Translations under genes and position numbers: made by a program
Origin: Cohnella thermotolerans DSM 17683
GTDB taxonomy: Bacteria > Bacillota > Bacilli > Paenibacillales > Paenibacillaceae
Length of the DNA: 47,129 bases
NCBI RefSeq assembly: GCF_000429825.1
Contig: NZ_AUCP01000055.1
Span: 1-47,129 of the forward strand
Reading direction: 5' to 3'
The notes under the pieces: model-generated
Told to the model about the DNA's origin: nothing
Database searches by the model: none
What the model saw: the letters and a program-made list of their open reading frames with translations, nothing else
Shown here: piece by piece, positions 44,000 through 47,129 of the stretch
How the letters are laid out: every line of letters starts with the position of its first letter
Numbering within the stretch: the first letter of the stretch is position 1

Positions 44000-44094
44000 C
44001 ACTTTTTATCCTAAAATTTATCCCTAGAAATGACCAAGTTCAAACAAACTATTGACCATTTCCCCTTGGCAAACCCCTCCTACTCGCTTCGGTA

Positions 44095-44112
44095 CGATTA
44101 AACGATTACCCT
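44095..44112. promoter_or_regulatory. Putative second LacI-type operator O2
   Basis: CGATTAAACGATTACCCT matches the reverse complement of O1 at 15 of 18 positions. It lies 150 bp from O1, upstream of the promoter. A tetrameric LacI-family protein could bridge the two sites by looping. Confidence 0.6.
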
Positions 44113-44124
44113 ACATTCGTGTCT

Positions 44125-44160
44125 AAAAAAACAGAAGCCGCGCCCCAACGGACGCGACTT
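44125..44160 (-). terminator. Rho-independent terminator after lacI (44192)
   Basis: On the minus strand AAGTCGCG (44153-44160) pairs with CGCGGCTT (44135-44142, one G-T pair), followed by TCTG and seven T (44125-44131). It sits about 30 bp after the LacI stop codon and separates that gene from the inositol promoter. Confidence 0.85.
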
Positions 44161-44191
44161 AAAAATCAAGAAGCCATATGACGCCTTCATC

Positions 44192-45199
44192 CTAGGCTTG
44201 GGCAAGTTTTGCGGTCGATTCCCGGATCGAAATCTCCGGCAGCATTTTGATTCGCTGCTTCGGTGTATCCGCTTGCTCTATCATCCGTATTATCATATCG
44301 ATCGTTTCCTTGCTGAGTTTCCGGATGGGCTGGGCAATGGAGGTCAGCTTCGGGCTGACGATGCTGCAGAGCTGCGTGTCGTCGAACCCGATCACGGACA
44401 ATTGATCCGGCACCCGTATACCTCTCGCTCTGCAAGCCTGCAGGACTCCGATGGCAAGAAGGTCGTTGCATCCGAATATCGCGGTGGGGCGGTCTTCCCG
44501 GTCCAGCAAATTCGCAGCCGCCATTTCCGAGTCGCTAACCGAAGGACCGCTGACCACGATCAGATTTTCCTGTACGGCAAGACCCGCTTCGGTGAGCGCG
44601 CATTGATAACCGCGGATCCTGTCCTTACTGCTCAGGGAGTCCTCCGCGAGGACACCGATCCGTCGATGGCCGAGGGAAATGAGATGGGAAGCCGCCATAT
44701 ACCCCCCGATGTAGTCATCGACCGTGACACTGGGTACGGGCAGTTCCGGGCGCTCGTGCGCAAAAAGAACGAGGGGGAACTTCTCGTCGATCAATTGACG
44801 GAGCACGGCGGCGTTGTTGAATTTGGAAGCGATGATGAGCCCGTCCACACGCCGTTGCTTGAGCAATGTGATATGCCGGCTTTCCTTATCGGCTTGGTTG
44901 TCGGTGGAGCACATGACGATATTGTAGCCGAATTCCTGCCCGCTCTCCTCAATGTGTTTCAAGTACTCCGCGTAAATCGGGTTGCTGACATCGGGAATGA
45001 GGAAGGCGATTTGATAGGTCGATTTTCCTTTCATGGCGGAGGCAATCACATTAGGGCTATAATTAAGGTCTTCCATGATCCGTTGAATCTTTTCCCGGGT
45101 CTTCGCGCTGATCCTTCCCGTATTATTGATCACTTTAGACACGGTAGCAGTGGAAACGCCAGCGGCTCTGGCTACATCGTAAATGGTGGGTGAACTCAC
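44192..45199 (-). CDS. LacI-family regulator upstream of the inositol operon
   Basis: This protein of about 335 residues has an N-terminal helix-turn-helix (TIYDVARAAGVSTATVSKVI), a hinge (SPNVIASAMKGKS) and an effector domain (IAFLIPDVSNPIYAEYLKHI, LVLFAHERPELPVPSVTVDD, IFGCNDLLAIGVLQACRARG). It is the best candidate for binding the operators O1 and O2. The GTG at 45199 gives a normal LacI N-terminus; a GTG at 45232 would add 11 residues. It is monocistronic, with its own -10 box at 45268 and its own terminator. It is a paralogue of the LacI gene at 33527, so the operon is bracketed by two LacI proteins. Confidence 0.92.
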   Translation of the reverse strand: MSSPTIYDVARAAGVSTATVSKVINNTGRISAKTREKIQRIMEDLNYSPNVIASAMKGKSTYQIAFLIPDVSNPIYAEYLKHIEESGQEFGYNIVMCSTDNQADKESRHITLLKQRRVDGLIIASKFNNAAVLRQLIDEKFPLVLFAHERPELPVPSVTVDDYIGGYMAASHLISLGHRRIGVLAEDSLSSKDRIRGYQCALTEAGLAVQENLIVVSGPSVSDSEMAAANLLDREDRPTAIFGCNDLLAIGVLQACRARGIRVPDQLSVIGFDDTQLCSIVSPKLTSIAQPIRKLSKETIDMIIRMIEQADTPKQRIKMLPEISIRESTAKLAQA

Positions 45200-45237
45200 G
45201 GCGACACTCTTTTCCCTAGCGATTATGAGCACTGCGC

Positions 45238-46154
45238 CTAACAGCGCGGTATGTGCCCATCCCCTTTATTATACGGGAAAAATGGAAACAACAAAACGAC
45301 CGCGTATTCGTATTCGGGGGCGCGAAAATCCGGCACTTGAGGCCCCTGCTCGTAACCGACGGTCTCACTTCCGCTTCCCGTTTTTTTCTCGACCGCCGGG
45401 ACATTCGCCGGACCGCTCCAACCGCCGCTTTTGCGGATATCGGTCGGCGTTTGTCCGGAAAAGCTCTTGATCATCCTCGATAGATGATAGACGTTGCTAA
45501 AGCCGGTTCGATCCGCAATTTCACTGAGCGTGAGCCCCGTACTTCGCAACATCTCGAGCGCATGCTCCACTCTCGCCTTCCACAAAAAGCGAATGGGAGT
45601 AACGCCTTCGTGCTGGCGGAAAAGCCGGATGAGATACTCGCCGGACACGCTCGACAAATCCGCCAACTGTTCGAACGTCAAAGGCTCCTGATACCGCTTG
45701 CGGATTCCGCTTTGGCCCTGACGACTTACGAATGCTTGACGGACTCGAGACGCTCGTTCTGGCTCAGCGTATCCGTCAAATGATTCATGGCATCCGACAA
45801 AGGGATCATTCTTGGCAGCTGTTCCAGTTTGGGGCCGATGTCGCGCCAAGCCGATCCGCCTGCCTGTTCATCGATTTCGATGTGAATCCAATGGTGCCGG
45901 GTTTCCATGCTTGAAGCAAAATAAAAATCCTCCCGGTGTCCCGGGTGCAGCACAGCCGTATAACCGGCCGGCACGAAATACAGCTGTTCGTCAATATGAA
46001 TCCTGACATGCCCCGCTCTTGGCAGCAGCCATCCCAGTTCTCCTCCTAAACGATTTTTCAAATGAATCGTATCGAATCCGATACTTTCAGACAATGATTG
46101 CAGTTGACGGTACTTTGTCTGAAATTGAACTGACCTCCCCGAGCAATTTCCCAT
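45238..46154 (-). pseudogene. AraC-family regulator, frameshifted
   Basis: The N-terminal frame (46154 to a TAA at 45726-45728) encodes a cupin-like sensing domain: ELGWLLPRAGHVRIHIDEQL, YFVPAGYTAVLHPGHREDF. After SDAMNHLTDTLSQNERLESV-KHS it stops. The DNA-binding half continues in another frame: IRKRYQEPLTFEQLADLSSV, GEYLIRLFRQHEGVTPIRFL, and IADRTGFSNVYHLSRMIKSF, ending near 45430 with TPTDIRK. A single missing base around 45720-45735 would join them. The frame then runs ~65 codons past the usual end, through the lacI promoter, without recognisable sequence, so the normal stop may also be lost. Either a decayed gene or a sequence error. It starts 6 bp after the next AraC gene. Confidence 0.8.
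45268..45273 (-). promoter_or_regulatory. -10 box of the lacI gene
   Basis: TATAAT on the minus strand lies about 70 bp upstream of the chosen lacI start. The expected -35 position holds only TTTTGT, a weak match. The site is inside the open tail of the broken AraC gene, which supports the view that this tail is not coding. Confidence 0.55.
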
Positions 46155-46160
46155 GGCGCC

Positions 46161-47031
46161 TTATTGCCGTTCAGCATGCCCTGCTTTGTTGCGATATTTC
46201 AATGGAGTCGTTCCCACCTGATTCAAGAAAAACTTCACGAAATGTGCGGGTGAAGAGAAGTGAAGCTCCTGAGAGATCTTCTCGATACTCCATGCAGTGT
46301 CGACCAGCATTCCTTTAGCCTTTCGGATGATGACTTGGGTCCGATAACTGCGTGGCGATTGGCCGTATACCTTTTTGAAACTGTTCGTCAAATAGGATCG
46401 ATCTATATTGAGTTGATCGGCAAGTTCGCCGATTTTCATATTCTCGGCCGCTTTCTTTTCAAGCCAATAGGCGGCTTCGTGGGCCAGGCGGATCACGGAA
46501 GGCTGAATCGTCGAAGCTGCAAGCGGCGGTGCGGAGTTTGCCGTCAGACGGTAAATGCGATTGGACAGAAGGCTGATCAGATGGAGGATGGAAGATTGAA
46601 CCTTAAGGGAGACGACAGCAGCTTTTAATGATTCGGAGCTTGTCGGTCTTTGTGCATACGGGGATCCCATTTGGGATAAAAAGCCGCCATATCGGTCCAT
46701 CAATCGGCTTACATATTTGTCCAGGCTCTTATCTTGCTCTTTGCGTATGACGGGGTGTTGGACCCTTTGAAGAATCTCATGAATTCTTTTATCTTCCACT
46801 TCAAAATGGAAAAGAAACCACGCCGCGTCTTCTTTGGTCGGAGGGGTCTGATGGAACATCCCGGGTTTGATGATCAGACTATCGCCTTTGCTCAGGCTGT
46901 ATGGATGTTCGTTTATAATAACCTCCAGTTCGCCGGAAATCATATACATAGGGCTTGCTGAACGAACAAAAAATCCTTATTCCACAAGGGATTTGAGCTA
47001 CTTTTGTCGAATTTATCTGCAAGGAAAACAT
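46161..47031 (-). pseudogene. AraC-family regulator with a homopolymer frameshift near its N-terminus
   Basis: From 46949 down the frame is intact for 262 residues. It has a cupin core (MYMISGELEVIINEHPYSLS, KGDSLIIKPGMFHQTPP) and two helix-turn-helix motifs (KIGELADQLNIDRSYLTNSF, IEKISQELHFSSPAHFVKFF). The usual N-terminus is missing. Upstream the neighbouring frame reads MFSLQINSTKVAQIPCGIRI from ATG 47031, and it joins FVRSASPMYMISG if one T is removed from a T6 run (46968-46973 on the plus strand as A6). The gene is therefore interrupted, phase-variable or misread at this run. A shortened protein from ATG 46949 may still be made. A divergent gene starts at 47072 and is a likely target. 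Confidence 0.78.
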
Positions 47032-47058
47032 AGAAAATTGGCAAAAAACCTTGCAGAT
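47015..47058. repeat. 10-bp perfect inverted repeat in the divergent promoter region
   Basis: ATCTGCAAGG (47015-47024) and CCTTGCAGAT (47049-47058) are exact reverse complements, 24 bp apart. They flank the start region of the AraC gene and end 13 bp before the plus-strand gene. They could be a regulator site or form a hairpin in the plus-strand leader. Confidence 0.6.
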
Positions 47059-47071
47059 GGAGTGAGCGAAC

Positions 47072-47129
47072 GTGTTCGTGCCGAATCGGGATATGGCAGA
47101 TCTGTTGGAAAATTTCTACTTACCCTTTG
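47072..47129 (+). CDS. Start of an unidentified gene (runs off the window)
   Basis: A GTG at 47072 with GGAGTGAG 5 nt upstream opens a frame that stays open to the edge: VFVPNRDMADLLENFYLPF. Nineteen residues are too few to name it. It is divergent from the AraC gene at 46161-47031, so it may be regulated by that protein. Confidence 0.5.
   Translation, partial: MFVPNRDMADLLENFYLPF

Noticed and set aside
1..47129. Search by eye for tRNA, rRNA, CRISPR arrays and riboswitches
   Set aside because: No cloverleaf, regularly spaced repeats or known riboswitch core noticed; a covariance-model search was not possible here.

Overview
The window looks like a chromosomal segment of a GC-rich, spore-former-type Firmicute of the Paenibacillaceae (Paenibacillus/Cohnella-like). 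This is inferred from strong AGGAGG ribosome sites, frequent TTG/GTG starts, a paeninodin-type lasso peptide locus with a precursor kinase, a YveK/CapB-type exopolysaccharide (EPS) module and an inositol operon with LacI/CcpA-like control sites. Almost every gene from 2.4 kb to 47 kb lies on the minus strand, so the biological order runs from high to low coordinates.

Left edge (1-2.4 kb): AT-rich debris of an IS256-family transposase and an internally deleted IS66 element, a 26-bp perfect palindrome, and an endonuclease/exonuclease/phosphatase-fold protein that has lost two metal-site residues.

Lasso peptide region (2.4-15 kb): this is the most interesting part. Two complete cyclase-precursor-kinase cassettes (C2-A2-K2 at 13.75-10.58 kb and C1-A1-K1 at 6.18-3.0 kb) flank one shared set of RRE protein B1, leader peptidase B2, nucleotidyltransferase and ABC exporter D. 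The two short precursor genes (46 and 45 codons) were found by reading the sequence. Both have leaders ending in T-M and an Asp at core position 9; both end in Ser, the site phosphorylated in paeninodin. A tyrosylprotein-sulfotransferase-like gene overlaps cyclase C2 by 4 bp, and an APS kinase gene (cysC, the PAPS supplier) sits inside the locus on the opposite strand. Together they suggest a sulfated and phosphorylated lasso peptide system. Each precursor-kinase junction carries a strong stem-loop. A VanZ-like membrane protein ends the locus.

EPS region (15-31.4 kb): a co-directional run of chain-length regulator, BY-kinase, GalU, initiating sugar transferase, glycosyltransferases, polymerase, flippase, acetyltransferase, pyruvyltransferase, UDP-glucose dehydrogenase and a secreted agarase-like glycoside hydrolase. 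It would make an acidic, decorated EPS and runs with almost no gap into the lasso genes. A NarL-type two-component system lies just upstream (31.6-32.9 kb).

Inositol region (33.4-45.2 kb): a ribose-type ABC importer followed by iolI-iolD-iolE-iolB-iolG and a LacI regulator, with a second LacI gene upstream. The main promoter (TTGAAA-17-TATAAT) carries a cre-like site over the -35 and a LacI-type palindrome just downstream of the -10. iolC, iolA and iolJ are absent here.

Right edge (45.2-47.1 kb): two adjacent AraC-family regulator genes, each apparently frameshifted, and the beginning of a divergent gene.
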